From: Coturnix japonica
Taxonomy: Eukaryota > Chordata > Aves > Galliformes > Phasianidae
Direction of reading: 5' to 3'
Assembly (NCBI RefSeq): GCF_001577835.2
Contig: NC_029516.1
Span: 107,369,837 to 107,433,836, forward strand
Length of the DNA: 64,000 nt
The stretch's first letter is position 1, and the number at the start of each line of letters is the position of its first letter. This document shows, in pieces, positions 46,564-58,286 of this stretch. A model generated the notes under the pieces. It saw only the letters and a list, made by a program, of their open reading frames with translations. It did not search any database and had not been told where the DNA came from. The position numbers were made by a program, and so were the translations under genes.

Positions 46564-48825
46564 TCAAGGTGCGGGACGCCAACGTTAGGCCAAGAGGGAT
46601 GGGGTGGGGGGGGGTGGGATGGGATGGGGGGGGGGGAGAGAAGGAAAGGCGGCCGAACCCGGGGAAGGCGCAAACAGGGCGTTGCGCAAGGCCGAGGGGG
46701 GGAGGGAAGGAGGGAGGAGGGGTGATGGGCCCGGGGGAGGCGGCTGACGTGTTGTGCCGTTCCAGGAACTAGCCAAGTACGAGGACATGGAGGATCAAGT
46801 GGTGCTAACCGAGAAAGGTAGGCTTGCAGCGACTGCCCGCCCTGCTGCGGCTCGGTGCCGCCGCCCGCATCTGAAGGGTCCCGTTTGTTTTGCTCTCGTA
46901 GAGCTGCTGGAGGATGGATTCGGTGAGCACCCGTTCTACCACTGCCTCGTTGCGGAGGTGCCCAAAGAGCAGTGGTCGGCTGAAGGTGAGATATTGCGCC
47001 GCTCGTTTGTTCTTTTTACATAAGAGATGCCTTGTGCTTATTGTGACCTACCTGACTTGAGGTTCCAGCGAGGAGTCGGGGCAGGAGGAACAGGCTAAGC
47101 TTAAAAATGGCGATAACGTAGAGCCGTGCTGTTGTGAAGTAGTTGCTAACCTCGGAGATGCTGGATGATCAGGTGTAACAATGTACTTAATGCCAAGTAA
47201 TTAAATGGCTTTTCTTGTTTGACCCTAACTTAACCTTATGTAATCCTGTTGAATCACATGTTTTCTTTAATTTGTCCCCAATCTTCAGGTTACAGTCTCT
47301 AGCTTCGCCATGTACATGGCCCTTCTGTGTACATGGATGGGCGGGGAGGTAACTAAAAGATCCGTTACACAATAAAGTAGATGATCATAATATGAGGTAA
47401 GGTCTACAGGGACAAGTGCTATTCCCAAACCTTTACCAAAGACACAGTAGATCAGAAGTTATTGCACGCTTCCTTTAGAGTATGTGCAGAGTATGATGGT
47501 AGACATTGCGATTTTCAAGGCTTAGATTTGAATATGTTATTGCAGGAAGAGCTGGTTTCTCTTCCCTGTTGAGTGGTGCAGCTGTACTTGAAGCTGCAGT
47601 TCTATGTAGCTTGATTTGTTGGTGCTGAATTCAAAACAGCACAATACAATCAGTGTGCACATATGTCAGCGTATCAGAAATGTATCAGAATGTACCAGTT
47701 GTCTTTGAGCATGTCTTCTCTCTACTGAGCAATACATTGGAAGATGAACCTTCTGTAGAGCTTTGTAGCTTGTCGGGGTTGCCAAGCAAGGCAGTGTTGG
47801 GGCGGTTACCTAGGCCTTGGACTGCTCTGTATTGCTTTGTATTCCAGAAGGGAAGTGCTGATAAATCAGTAGGGTATGTATTAGTAGAAATAAAGCCTTT
47901 TTGTTCACTGCTTATTATAACATTGCTCTTGAGCGTTTCAGGGTGTGAAGAGGGCAGTCTTCCGTTAGGTTGATGCCAGTTTATACTGACGTTTCCAGTT
48001 GTGCTTCATTCTTATTCTAACCTTATAGCAAACGGCTGCATGTCACTATCTGTATATTTAAATATGCATGTAAGACTTAATGCAAATCGGTAGCTTCAGA
48101 CCAGCTAAAGCTGCGTGCTTTGTTTCAGGGCACAGCATCGTGGGCTTTGCTATGTATTACTTCACTTACGATCCATGGATTGGGAAGCTGTTGTATCTTG
48201 AAGATTTCTATGTGATGGCTGAATACAGAGGTAAGTACTATGGAATCAGACAAGCTGCTTCCTACAGAGCTACTTTAAAATTGAAATTGTCTTGCTGTTT
48301 TTTCCTTAAACTGTATATTTTTGTTGCTTTTTCCCTCAGGACTTGGCATTGGATCAGAAATCCTGAAGAATCTGAGTCAGGTATGTCTGAGTGTTAAGTC
48401 TAAATGAACAGCACTGGGGATGCATGATGGAGCAGTAGTCTTGATTTTCTGTTAGCTGCAATCAAGTTTCTCCTTGAGCACTACACAGGATTAGCATTGA
48501 TGAGTTACTAAAAGAGAAATGACAGAGCTCCAGGCAGCCTTAACCACTGCCTAGAGGCTGAACTGAGAGATAAAGTGAACATCATGACTCGGAGCAATCT
48601 GCAGCTGGTGCTGCTTAGCATCAGACCCGCTGACCTGTGTTTGCGTTCCTGCAGGTTGCTGTCAAGTGCCGCTGCAGCAGCATGCACTTCCTAGTGGCAG
48701 AGTGGAACGAGCCCTCCATCAGGTTCTACAAGAGAAGGGGCGCCTCCGATCTGTCCACTGAAGAGGGCTGGAGGCTCTTCAAAATCGACAAGGAGTATCT
48801 GTTGAAGATGGCAACGGAAGAGTAG
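46503..48825 (+). CDS. SAT1: Diamine N1-acetyltransferase 1 (spermidine/spermine acetyltransferase), six exons
   Basis: Transfers acetyl from acetyl-CoA to spermidine and spermine in the cytosol, marking them for oxidation or export; the rate-limiting step of polyamine catabolism (family knowledge). Exons: 46503-46568, 46766-46817, 46902-46985, 48129-48230, 48340-48380, 48655-48825. All GT-AG, phases closing to 171 residues, identical in length to human. It is a single GNAT domain: acetyl-CoA loop R101-GLGIG-S107, catalytic Tyr140 in RFYKRRGA, and the C-terminal MATEE whose acidic end is needed for rapid turnover in mammals. N-terminal residues differ modestly from human ([13 protein letters not shown]). 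Intron 3 (46,986-48,128) is where mammals carry a polyamine-regulated exon with stops; I could not identify a convincing counterpart. The leader carries two uORFs. No damage is seen. Confidence 0.98.
46596..46642 (+). repeat. G-rich tract in SAT1 intron 1, possible G-quadruplex
   Basis: Several runs of three to eleven G separated by T or AT occur 30-75 bases after the exon 1 donor. The non-template strand could form stable G-quadruplexes in DNA and in the pre-mRNA close to the splice site. More G-rich runs follow at about 46,690-46,740. Confidence 0.7.
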
Positions 48826-48877
48826 TGAGAGAAGATTCCAGCAACTAAACTCTTGCAATGAATATACGCGCTCTCTG

Positions 48878-48883
48878 AATAAA
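48878..48883 (+). terminator. SAT1 proximal poly(A) signal
   Basis: AATAAA 53 bases after the SAT1 stop codon. A further AATAAA is at 48,913-48,918. Confidence 0.75.
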
Positions 48884-49131
48884 CCCCTTCTTGCTTTCTG
48901 TGTTGGTAGTGGAATAAAATAGAGTGGATGGTAGTACTGTGCAACCATGGTCATAGAGTAATTGGTACCGTCAGCTGGAGCGGAGGCATCTCAAGTTGAA
49001 TACGTGCTTGTATCCATCCTTTTACCAGTGTGAACTTGTAATCTTTGTATATGGAAACTTCATTCTTGTAAGTGGCATTCAAATGTGTACAATGTACACA
49101 CTGGTAGGGTTTGTTTTATTTCCTTTTATAA

Positions 49132-49137
49132 AATAAA
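49132..49137 (+). terminator. SAT1 distal poly(A) signal
   Basis: AATAAA about 310 bases after the stop, within a TATAAAATAAATAG context. It would add about 250 bases to the 3'UTR. A minus-strand AATAAA lies at 49,189-49,194, so a convergent transcript could end almost at the same place. Confidence 0.65.
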
Positions 49138-49255
49138 TAGTTTTCACTCAATGGCCGTAGTCTGACTCTTAATTCTCATGTGTTGCCTTTTATTTGGGTG
49201 ATGCCACTTGCGTCACACAAGCACTTTCACAAGCAAAGGGGTGATGTTCTGCAAT

Positions 49256-49502
49256 GGCTGGACATTAGGTTGGATGTTAGGGGGAAGTTCTTCACTAGAA
49301 GAGTGGTTAGGCCCTGGAACAGGCTGCCCAGGGAGGTTGTGGATGCCCCGTCCTTGGAGGTGTTCAAGACCAGGTTGGACGGGGCCCTGGGCAACCTGAT
49401 CTAGTAAAGGTGTATGTTTAGTGGCCCTGCCAGGCAGGGGGGTTGGAACTACATGATCCTTGAGGTCCCTTCCAACCCAGGTCATTCTGTCTTTCTGTGA
49501 CA
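49256..49502 (+). mobile_element. CR1 LINE 3' fragment just beyond SAT1
   Basis: GGTTGGATGTTAGGGGGAAG, AGGCTGCCCAGGGAGGTTGT, GCAACCTGATCTAGTAAAGG and CCTTCCAACCCAGGTCATTC. Well preserved and nearly identical to 40,690-40,925. Confidence 0.92.
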
Positions 49503-49673
49503 TCTCCACAGCCTCCACGCAGAGGCTGATTCCTGGTAGAGCAGATTAAGTATGTCTTTAGTTTCAAACTAACAGCTCATTAGATATGTAGGACAGAACT
49601 GTTTCAGTGTCCAGCCCTGCTCCTGCAGAACAATGGAGCTATCAAAGCAGCATGGCTGAATGCAACAAGCTTA

Positions 49674-49818
49674 CTAATTAAGTGCTGTAATTAGGAATGT
49701 AGACGGCCCAGACACATTTTCAAGCAATTTAGAAGTGTTTCTCATATCTTCCTCATCATCTTCTGCCAGCACAGTCTGGCGTTGTTTATTTTCTAAATGA
49801 ATGCCCCTGAAGTAGACT
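49674..49818 (-). other. Candidate terminal coding exon of an unidentified minus-strand gene
   Basis: A strong acceptor (pyrimidine-rich tract ending CCTTCAG) precedes a 47-codon open frame ending in TAG. The peptide starts VYFRGIHLENKQ, contains an acidic LAEDDEEDMRN segment and ends FLITALN. A minus-strand AATAAA lies at 49,189-49,194, but a CR1 sits between. I do not recognise the protein. APOO and CXorf58 are the expected minus-strand or nearby genes from human order, yet neither C-terminus matches. It may be an alternative last exon or chance. Confidence 0.25.
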
Positions 49819-50861
49819 CTGAAGGCATCACAGAAAACCAAGGGAGGTGGTGGTAATGGAGAAGACAACCAGCTGCAGCTGTGCTAAACCTTCACACTCA
49901 GAGGTTAAGACAGCCTTTGTGATGTGGCTTGTGGTAGGGGCTCTAAAACCAGCCCTTAACAGAGTGATGGTGCGTAGCTCAAGGAAAGAGCAGTTTGGTT
50001 ATGGTAGCATCATACTGGTTCTCAGCTCCCACTGTTGATAAGACAGGAAGGAAAGGCACAAGACAGGAATGCCCTAAAAGAAGAAACCTTACAAAGTGTC
50101 TGAGGGAGCCCAAAATGTTTCAACACCATACACCTGAGTTCAGCTGTGCCCCCGTGCCCTGGCCCAATGCAGCCCCTGGCCCATCGGTCTCTTTGCAGTC
50201 TCCCCAGTGGTGTGGAAACCTGCCATCAATCCGCTTGCATGGGCAAGGCTGCTCCAACAGACTCCGGGAACTCTATTTCAGAGAAGAGGATGTAATTATA
50301 ATAGAAGCATCATGTGCTCTGAAACAAAACAAAACACAGCTAGCGTGTTTGTATCTGCTGTTTAATCTCTGCAATCTCAGAGCAGGCTGCAGTTCTGCCA
50401 CCCAGGTACAGCTCCTTCCCTGTGCCCTCCCTGCCCCCAAGGCCTGGCTGATCCAAGCTCTGCAGGCAGAAACAACAGACACATGTGACAGCTGAACTGA
50501 GCACAGGTACACTTCTTTACATAAAACAGGGCAGGGAGATAACATTCATCTTCACACCGGCGGCGGTGTCAGTTTCATTTTAAGGCTTTCAGATAAAAAA
50601 GCCCCAGGGGGTGGTTAACTCATGAGAACGCAAAACAAATACTGGCTGCAGAACTGCCTGTAAGTAAGTTACACAGATTGTTTGCTTGCACTTGGATGTC
50701 TGCACGTTTGCACCATTCACCGAGCAGCTGTGAGCTCACTGTGGTTTCCTTCTGAACAAACACACCTCCATTTCCCAAGGCTCTCTTCCTGCTCCCAAGC
50801 ACAGCCAGAACTGGCAGCAGTGAGGCATGGTCTGTTGCTCATTCCCTGGCACAGGACCATG

Positions 50862-51445
50862 GTCACAGAACCACAGAAGGGACCCTTAAGGGCAATCTAG
50901 TCTAACTCCTCTACATCAAACAAGGATATTTACAGCTCCATCAGGGTGCTCAGAGCCTCACCAAGTACCTGCAGGGACAAGGGCACCCACCACACCTGTG
51001 GGCAACCTGTGCCAGTACCTCTCCACTCTTACTGTAAAACACTCCTTATACCCATTCTAAGTCTCTACTCTTTTAGTTTGAAACCATTTCTTCTTGTCCT
51101 ATCACAACAGTCCTGCTAATGACTGCTTCATCCTTACCACCCCCTCTTTAGATACTGAAAGGCCACTACCAGGTCGTCTCATAGCCTTCTTTTCACAACT
51201 GAAGAGCTCCAGCTCTCTCAGCCTGTCCTCGTAGGAGAGGTGTTCCACCCCTTGGATCATTTTGTGACCCTCCCCTGATACACTCCAACAGGTCCATGTC
51301 TGTCCTGTACTGAGGATCCCACACCTGGACACAGTACTGCAGGTGAGGCCTCACCAGTGCAGAGCAGGGGGGCAGGACATCCCCAGCCCACTGTGGGCAG
51401 AAGCAAGTGCCTGCCTGCCAGCCAGCAGCATTCCCAAGGTGCTGA
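50862..51445 (-). mobile_element. CR1 LINE fragment, antisense, old
   Basis: CACAGAACCACAGAAGGGAC, then GTTTGAAACCATTTCTTCTT, CTCTCAGCCTGTCCTCGTAG, ATCATTTTGTGACCCTCCCC and ACTGCAGGTGAGGCCTCACC. About 580 bases of reversed CR1, reaching into ORF2. Strongly diverged at the 3' end. Confidence 0.88.
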
Positions 51446-52717
51446 GGTGTTTTCAAAACACATGGGTTAAAGTGCAGGGGCAGAATTTCCAAGGCTGGTT
51501 GCTGTCACTTGGCATCCCACTACCACTGCAAAGGCACCTTTGAACTGCCCTCCTCTAGCTTTACTTATGGCGGGTCAAACTCCATTCTGGGTCTTTGTGA
51601 TCTCCATTAACCTTTCTATTAGCCCTGTTTCAGTGACTGGCACAACAACAACAACCAGATAGGAGAAAACACAGAACCTTCTCTGTTTTGCTTTACAAGC
51701 TCAATCTTGGTGCAATCAGTTTGGCCAGCTAAATTCCTCTTCCCCCCTACCCCAGACCAACTTCCTAGCATGGGCCAACACAGATTTGCAGGAACATTTA
51801 CCACCACATAGCCAGAATGAAACTGGCCCAGAAACAGAAGGCTCTTACTCTGCAAAAGGAGACATCTTGTAGATAAATTCTTGGGATATATCAAGTACCC
51901 CCTGGATTACTGTTACCTTCCATCCATCTCTTCAAGCCACACATCAATGGATTTGCAAGCAGGAGTTATTTGCATCTGAGCAGCACTGGGCAGGCCTGGC
52001 AGAGGGGCAGAAATAAGCACCAAACAAGCACCAAAGAAGTAAGACTGTATTAATTCACTTTTAGACCAAACTGGCTGGAGGTTCCAGTGTTAACAGCAGT
52101 CATTGCACACTGCTCCTCAGCCTTGCAGGGAAACACACCCACCTTATGTAACCATGCATCTCCAAGAGCTGGCAGACAGTAAACAAGGCCAAGGGAATGA
52201 AGTCCACTGCATGACACAGTGCAGCCAGTTCAAATGGAAGTGACTGAGGCCAAGGTTAGAGAGTCTCAGAGAAGAAAGCCTTACCATAAGCAAATATGCA
52301 GGATTTATAGGCATCAGGCCATGACCTTCTCAGCACAAGGAAGCAATAAAATGATTCTGCATTTCCAAGCCAAGCTCGCCATCACCAAACTGTCTGAAAT
52401 CTGACCAGAAGACATGCGGGAAGCTATGCCCTGGGGAAGCCCTGCATGTGTGAGGAAGCTACGCAACAACCACATTGCCAGCACTGCTTTTACTTGCCAT
52501 TTGGAATTGGCTGTTACTTCGGGCTATGCAAAGCTAAATCACTTTTCACCCTGCAGTTGGATGCCCTCAGGATCCGTGCTGCATGCCCTAGCAGGACCAG
52601 CTTTGCCTCCACACACCACTGCCATGTGCCCCTGTGCAGTGCAGGCAGCCAGAGGCAGAGAGCCTGTACCACAACCCACAGCAACTGAGTGCTGCACATA
52701 TGTGCTCAGAGGGGCTG
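51446..52717. other. Gene-free DNA
   Basis: No gene or clear repeat recognised. Open frames near 52,414-52,758 are GC-rich chance frames with no splice support. Confidence 0.5.
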
Positions 52718-53012
52718 AACCACAGAATGACAGGATGGCTGAGGCTGTTAGGTCCTAGGGGTCCATCAGGTCCTGTCCAAGCAGGGACACTCAGAGCAGG
52801 ATGCTCAGGCCCATGGCCAGGCAGCTATTGGAGATCTCCAAAGGAGGAGACCCCACAGTCTCTGGGTAGCTCTGGCTGGCGCTCCCTCACCTGCACAGCA
52901 CAGAAGTGCTGCCTGGTGCTCAGAGAGAACCTCCTGCACGGCAGTTTGTGCCTGTTGCCTCTGGTACTGGGCACCACTGACCAGAGCATAAAATCCCATG
53001 CTGCAGGAACGC
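52718..53012 (-). mobile_element. CR1 LINE fragment, antisense
   Basis: CACAGAATGACAGGATGGCT, GAGACCCCACAGTCTCTGGG, CACCTGCACAGCACAGAAGT and GCCTGTTGCCTCTGGTACTG. Matches the reverse of the copy at 31,478-31,725 in its central part. An overlapping 193-codon open frame is only a reading of this repeat and its flanks. Confidence 0.8.
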
Positions 53013-54507
53013 CTTCCTCCAGCTGCTCTATAGTGTGGCATGATGGCTCAGCACCAACGATCCCTGCAGTGCCAGGTGCCTTCAAACAAGCCATAAAAAT
53101 ACCAGTCAGGAACCCGAAACTGTTTAGTTTCTTTTCAGGCAGCAGCTCCACTGCAGGAGGTTTATCTGCTCTCTCCTGCCCCACCACGATCCATTGCCAA
53201 ACTGGCTCACCTTGAGGTAAACAACGTACTGGCAGCCCAACACTCAGCATGAAATCCTGGCCTTTGCTGCATCTGCCATGAAGTTATGAGACGCAGCCGT
53301 GACCTTCAAGTGTGCACCGTAAGAAACATCTGGTGCTCTTTTCAGCAAAGCATTCCACAACGTTTATGAACCCAAAACAAGCACCAGGTTGGAATTAGCC
53401 TACAATAAATTACTTCAGGGTACTGAGTTTTGCTTTCAGGAAACTGGTGTGGAAAGGCCTGAAATGAGGGTACACACAAAAAGAAGCCAGCACAGTTTCT
53501 TTGCAAGCTCTCACTGCTTCCTTGGCAGAGGAGAGGCTGCTGTGCAACAGGGGACAGCCCCAGGCAGCTGCCTTGGCACAGGGCAATGCAGCAGGGGGCT
53601 CTGGGGAGCCCAGCCATGCAGCTGGAGGTATGGAGCTGGCACAGAGTCCAGCCCCATGATGGGTCAGTGAGGCCACGGGGCCAATACAGTGACAAATTAA
53701 CCCAGCTAAAAAGCACCACGTTCCAAATAAATGCACATAAAAGAGTGAATGTACTGTTTTCTGCCTCTCCAGGTAATAACTGCCTGCATTTTAAGGAAAC
53801 ATAGTCATGCGATCAGTGATAAAGGCTGCAGCAGTAACCACACATGAGGAGACTGAAGGACCCATAGCAGAGAAGCCTGGAAAGCAGGGGAGGCCAAGGT
53901 GTGACAGCTCTCCCAGTTACTCCAGGAAGGGCCAGAGGCCAGAGCAGCATTGGGAAGGCAGCCAGATGGGGGCACGGGCCCTCTAACACACCTCAAAACA
54001 TAGAGACAGGTCCCCACAGGGGCTAATGCCACTCTATAAACATGTCATGCCTGATGCATGACAGCAGACATACTGCTCCCAGACAGCCTCCCTGCCTTCA
54101 GCAACCACCTTTTGTCCAGGCAGTTGGAAACTATTCTTTTAAGATAGATCAAAAAAACCCTATGGGAACAGTTTCAAGGGTAGGCACACAGCTGATGTCA
54201 GCAGGCTGTGTTCAACAACAAAACCCGTTTTTTTTGTAGGAAGCCAAAGCATAGCACGGCACTTTGAACTGAGGTTACCTTTATGATTCATGGTATGAAT
54301 GAGCACTTGCTTGAGCGCCCTACAAGTCAGGAAATGGCTCCCTCAGGAAGTGAGTCTGAGGCCGGCTGTATTTACAGAGACGTTTGTGGACTTAATCTAG
54401 GGCAGGGGGTGGGGGAGGGGAAGAATCCCTTTCACTATGGATGATTGCACAGCTCCGTGCGTTTCTGTACACAGATACTAACAAAAAAGAAAGGATCCAG
54501 AAACACA
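53013..54507. other. Gene-free DNA
   Basis: No supportable gene. GC content is somewhat higher than in the rest of the distal part, which produces several chance open frames on both strands. Confidence 0.5.
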
Positions 54508-54657
54508 AAGCCTGGAAAAGACCACTAAGATCATCTAGTCCAGCCATCAGCCCAACCCCACCATGCCCACTAACCGTTCCTCTCAGCGCCACGTCTCCAC
54601 AGTTCTTGAACACCAACAAGGACAGTGATTCCATCTCCCTGGGCAGCCTCCATGGCT
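54508..54657 (-). mobile_element. CR1 LINE fragment, antisense
   Basis: CTGGAAAAGACCACTAAGAT, CATCTAGTCCAGCCATCAGC and CCATCTCCCTGGGCAGCC. The extreme 3' end is missing. Confidence 0.85.
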
Positions 54658-54779
54658 TTCTGCTTACAAGCTTTGCTTGGTGCATGCATGCAGCCACTTA
54701 GTCTTGCCCAGCTTAATGCTTAACCCTTCTCCCTACCTCCAGGAAGACAAAAGTGCTCTCCTGCACTGCCAGTAAGCCA

Positions 54780-55024
54780 TCACAAGGCAGTACCTCTGTA
54801 CATCTCTGTTTTAGGCCTGTTTTCCCCTCTGGCAGGCTCCATCTGGGTCCAGGTAGGGATTGAGGTCAGCTCATGCAGCAGGTGGGTACTGTGCCCTGGA
54901 ACTGAGCGCATCACATTGACTACATAGACATTGGGATTATTACTACGATGGGACAGAGACCACAGGGTTTCAAAGAACTCCAATATGGTAAGTGGTGTGG
55001 TTGTGTAGCCATCATGTAGCAACA
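54780..55024 (-). pseudogene. Exon-like coding fragment, unknown family, possibly decayed
   Basis: A good acceptor (CTCCTTTTTCCAG at 55,025) leads into an 80-codon minus-strand open frame. The peptide includes LLHDGYTTTPLTILEFFETL and VVNVMRSVPGH, an amphipathic and unusually protein-like composition. The layout faintly recalls the WPD-to-signature stretch of protein tyrosine phosphatases, but the catalytic HCSAGVGRTG motif is not there. No donor follows in frame. It could be a remnant of a processed or duplicated gene, or chance. Confidence 0.2.
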
Positions 55025-58000
55025 CTGGAAAAAGGAGATTCCGTGGTAGCAAGAGCAACATTCTGGACGAACCCAAAACATCAAGATAACAACATGAAAG
55101 TCCAGATCACGCACCGGGCTTTAGCATGATGACCAACAATGAACTTCACTGATGGAATGGGAGAAAACAATGCAATTGCATCAATACACCAACACTGCTT
55201 TCAGAGAGGCCTGGAGAAAGCAGTCAGCTCCTGACATATCAAGAAGACACAGCCAAGAAACACCAGAATCAGCTGATGGCCCAGATGCAGAAGGACAGGA
55301 TGTTTGTTACACAAGACTTTTTTCTGCTAAGAGACATCTCCTCTTCTGCTTTGTAGTTACGACATTGCTATTAAAGGTTTTCCTTGTAAACAAGCAGCTT
55401 TTGTACCTGTCAAAAACACTACCCAGGGCTGCTGACCCAGGCAGCTGCCAGGCCATCCAGGTGCAAAAGTTGATCCTGTTCTGAGATGCTACATTCAGAA
55501 AGATTCAGAAAAGCCCAGTGGGAAAGTACGTGGGCTCCTCTGGCAAACCTGAAGAACTGAAACGCTCTCTGTTAACTGCAAATTATTATGTTAAAACTGG
55601 CTTTACAAGGAGCTTGGAGTTTATAGTATAGACAAGTAGCAAGCCACTTGTCCAGCTGCAAAATAATACCACTGCTGCTGTCCCTATCTTGTTTTCTCAC
55701 ACTGAAGGATTGTAACTCTCTTCAGTAGTGACAGCTACAACAAGGAAGGTTCCAGAACACTCCAGTTATCACCTCTGCTGATAAATTCGCTGGGGCCTCC
55801 TGCAGTCAGAGCACTGACCCAACTTCTTTTTTTCTTTCAGTAAACACTTGTGTCAAAATACCGCGGTATTATTCAAAGCTGCAAGGTTTTCCATTTACAT
55901 GGGCTAGCAGGATTAGTCAGCTGGCCATGTATTTCTGGCAAAATGAGAGGCTGCCTTATTCCACGTTTACTCAGACATATAAAAAAACTATGTAGAGGGA
56001 TTTCCATCACACAGCAAGGGCTGAATTGGAGAATCAGATCATCTCCACAAGCTGCAGAGCTTAAAGAACGTGTTTTTAAGAGGCGGCATTGCAACCCATC
56101 CCTAACAAATACGCTGACACTGCGACTGAGGGCGCTGAGATGAGGACAGTTTCCTCATTTACACAGACTCCAGTTACCAAGTCAAAAGGCTTAGGGTGGA
56201 AGGTTGATCAAATTGCTGATGTGAAACTTGGGTGGGGAATATACTGCTTTTATCTGATGTTGTAATACTTACAAGCAAAGCCTGGCAAAAGATAACATAC
56301 AGAAAAGAGGCCACAACATCTGTATACATATACATACATACAAACAGCAGCCAACTGCTCTCCTGTTCCTCATCGGGAGTATGTCGAGTGAGATGAATGC
56401 CTACAACCTCTTGCACTCTCCAAAGCATACATTATTTTTCTGTACTTGTAAAAAACTGTTGCTAGAAGAGGTAAACCAAGGATTCCAGTTAGGGACATCT
56501 TGTTCCCATTTTGGAACCATCCCCTCCATCTGTGTATGCAGGTGGCTGAAGGCAGCCTTTTTCCTGCTAGATAAAAGCATTTGCAGCCTATTGTTTTGGG
56601 GCATTTCTAAGCAGCGGTGTAAACAGGCAAAATAAGGATGCACCCAAACGAAAAGCATTTAAGTCACTACACTTAGTTAACCTGGTATTTTCTAAACACA
56701 ACACATACAGTTATTTACCAGCCTAAAACACTCATAAAAACATGTGCTGAACATGTTGCGAGATACTATTTTCTGCCTGAGGCAACTACGTGCCTTATGC
56801 CTGTATCAAAGAATGTGCCTGTTTTATAATGCCCACATAGACTGGCATTAACATTGCCAAGGTTCATTTGTTTTTCCACTGTGGAAGTCTGTGGAAATAC
56901 AGCCAGCCTGTGGAACACCGCAGCAAGTAACAACAAACATGTTTAGAAACATTTTAAATCCAATTTACCTTGTAGTTTCTTGCCTTTTTCTTTCAGAACT
57001 CATCTTACAGGCACTCATTTAGTTCCATCCTTCCCTTGTATTCACTGATGATTAATTTAGGAACATTTTAAGATTCACCCACAGTACTTTAAACGCTACG
57101 AGCTGCCTGGATTACAAGCATCACAACTGACTTTGTATCAGTATCTCCTGAAGCATCACCAGGGAGAGATTCCTGAAAATGGCACCAAATGATGGTTTTA
57201 TTGTGAGAAATGGTTTTATAGTGAAAAGATTTCAAAATGTTTGAAATCTTCTTTTATTTCCCTTTGCTTTGTTTTTTCTCCCCTCCCTAGCCCAGGATGA
57301 GGAAACAGACAAGTTATTCTATAGCTGGTTCTCACCCCCATAGTATTCTCATACCCACTGAACCGTGCAGTCAAGCAAAAACAAGGACAAACATTAACAG
57401 CTCCATTCCCACCCATCTACTAGACAGGAATTCACAGATGCTTCATTATATACCTCCCACTGGCACTGGTGAGGCAGAAGATTGGTATAGAAAGGAGAGG
57501 GAGACTCAGACAAAACACAGGATTCATTGTAATTGTTGCAATGCATAATTCCAGTAACTAATGTCAACCAAAACACCATGCTACTTCAAGCTTTTCCTCA
57601 CTGTTAGATGTAACAGCACTGTCAACAGCACCTTAAGAACCTTTCCTAGATTACACCAAGGTCAGACACATGATCTTAAAGAACACAGGAAAGGAAAAGA
57701 AATCATAACCATTTTATGTAATAGGAATTTTATTTTATACATAAATAATAACAAGACTGAGGATTTTTGCGACTTGCCACTTGCAATGCTGATCCTGCAA
57801 TGGGACAAGCGTGGCAGACTTAACTCCCACTGGAGAGCAGAGGACAAGGTCTCAAGATTGACCCAAAATATGCAGCAGTGTCCTTTCCCAAACGCCATTC
57901 CAGAAGCCCGAGCAGCACATTGGCAGTCTTTCCTGAGGCAGAAGGCAGATTAGTCATACTCAAAATGAAAATGGATTCCGATGGTTATCCTCTTTTTCCT

Positions 58001-58238
58001 AGGAAATCGTTGCTTCTATCTATATTTTTATTCGCCTAAGTTAAAAAGTAAGAATTAAAAAAAAAGGGGGGGATTATATTGAGATGGGGGTGAAGAAGAG
58101 AGAAAAAACAGAATTACAATATCGGCCTTTTATACTTTTTTCTTTGATGCTGAAAGTTGATTAAAATCTATTTGATGAACACTCACTGTTAATATCTTGT
58201 GTAGGGATTTAAGTATTCATATCTCTGACATGACAGCA
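55025..58238. other. Gene-free DNA
   Basis: No gene or strong repeat recognised. Short T-rich and A-rich tracts occur. Open frames of 80-130 codons on both strands (for example 57,561-57,953) have no splice or homology support. Confidence 0.45.
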
Positions 58239-58286
58239 CTAATCATAGAATGGCTTAGGTTGGAAGGGACCCCAAGGATCAAGTTC
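58239..58286 (-). mobile_element. CR1 LINE 3' stub, antisense
   Basis: AATCATAGAATGGCTTAGGT followed by TGGAAGGGACCCCAAGGATC, the last 45 bases of a CR1 3' end reversed. Confidence 0.75.

Noticed and set aside
46986-48128. Counterpart of the mammalian polyamine-regulated stop-containing exon in SAT1 intron 3
   Set aside because: Several AG and GT sites exist (for example from 47,546), but none gives both a good acceptor and a good donor at the expected 110-base spacing.
52634-53215. 193-codon ORF
   Set aside because: It overlaps an antisense CR1 and has no gene structure.
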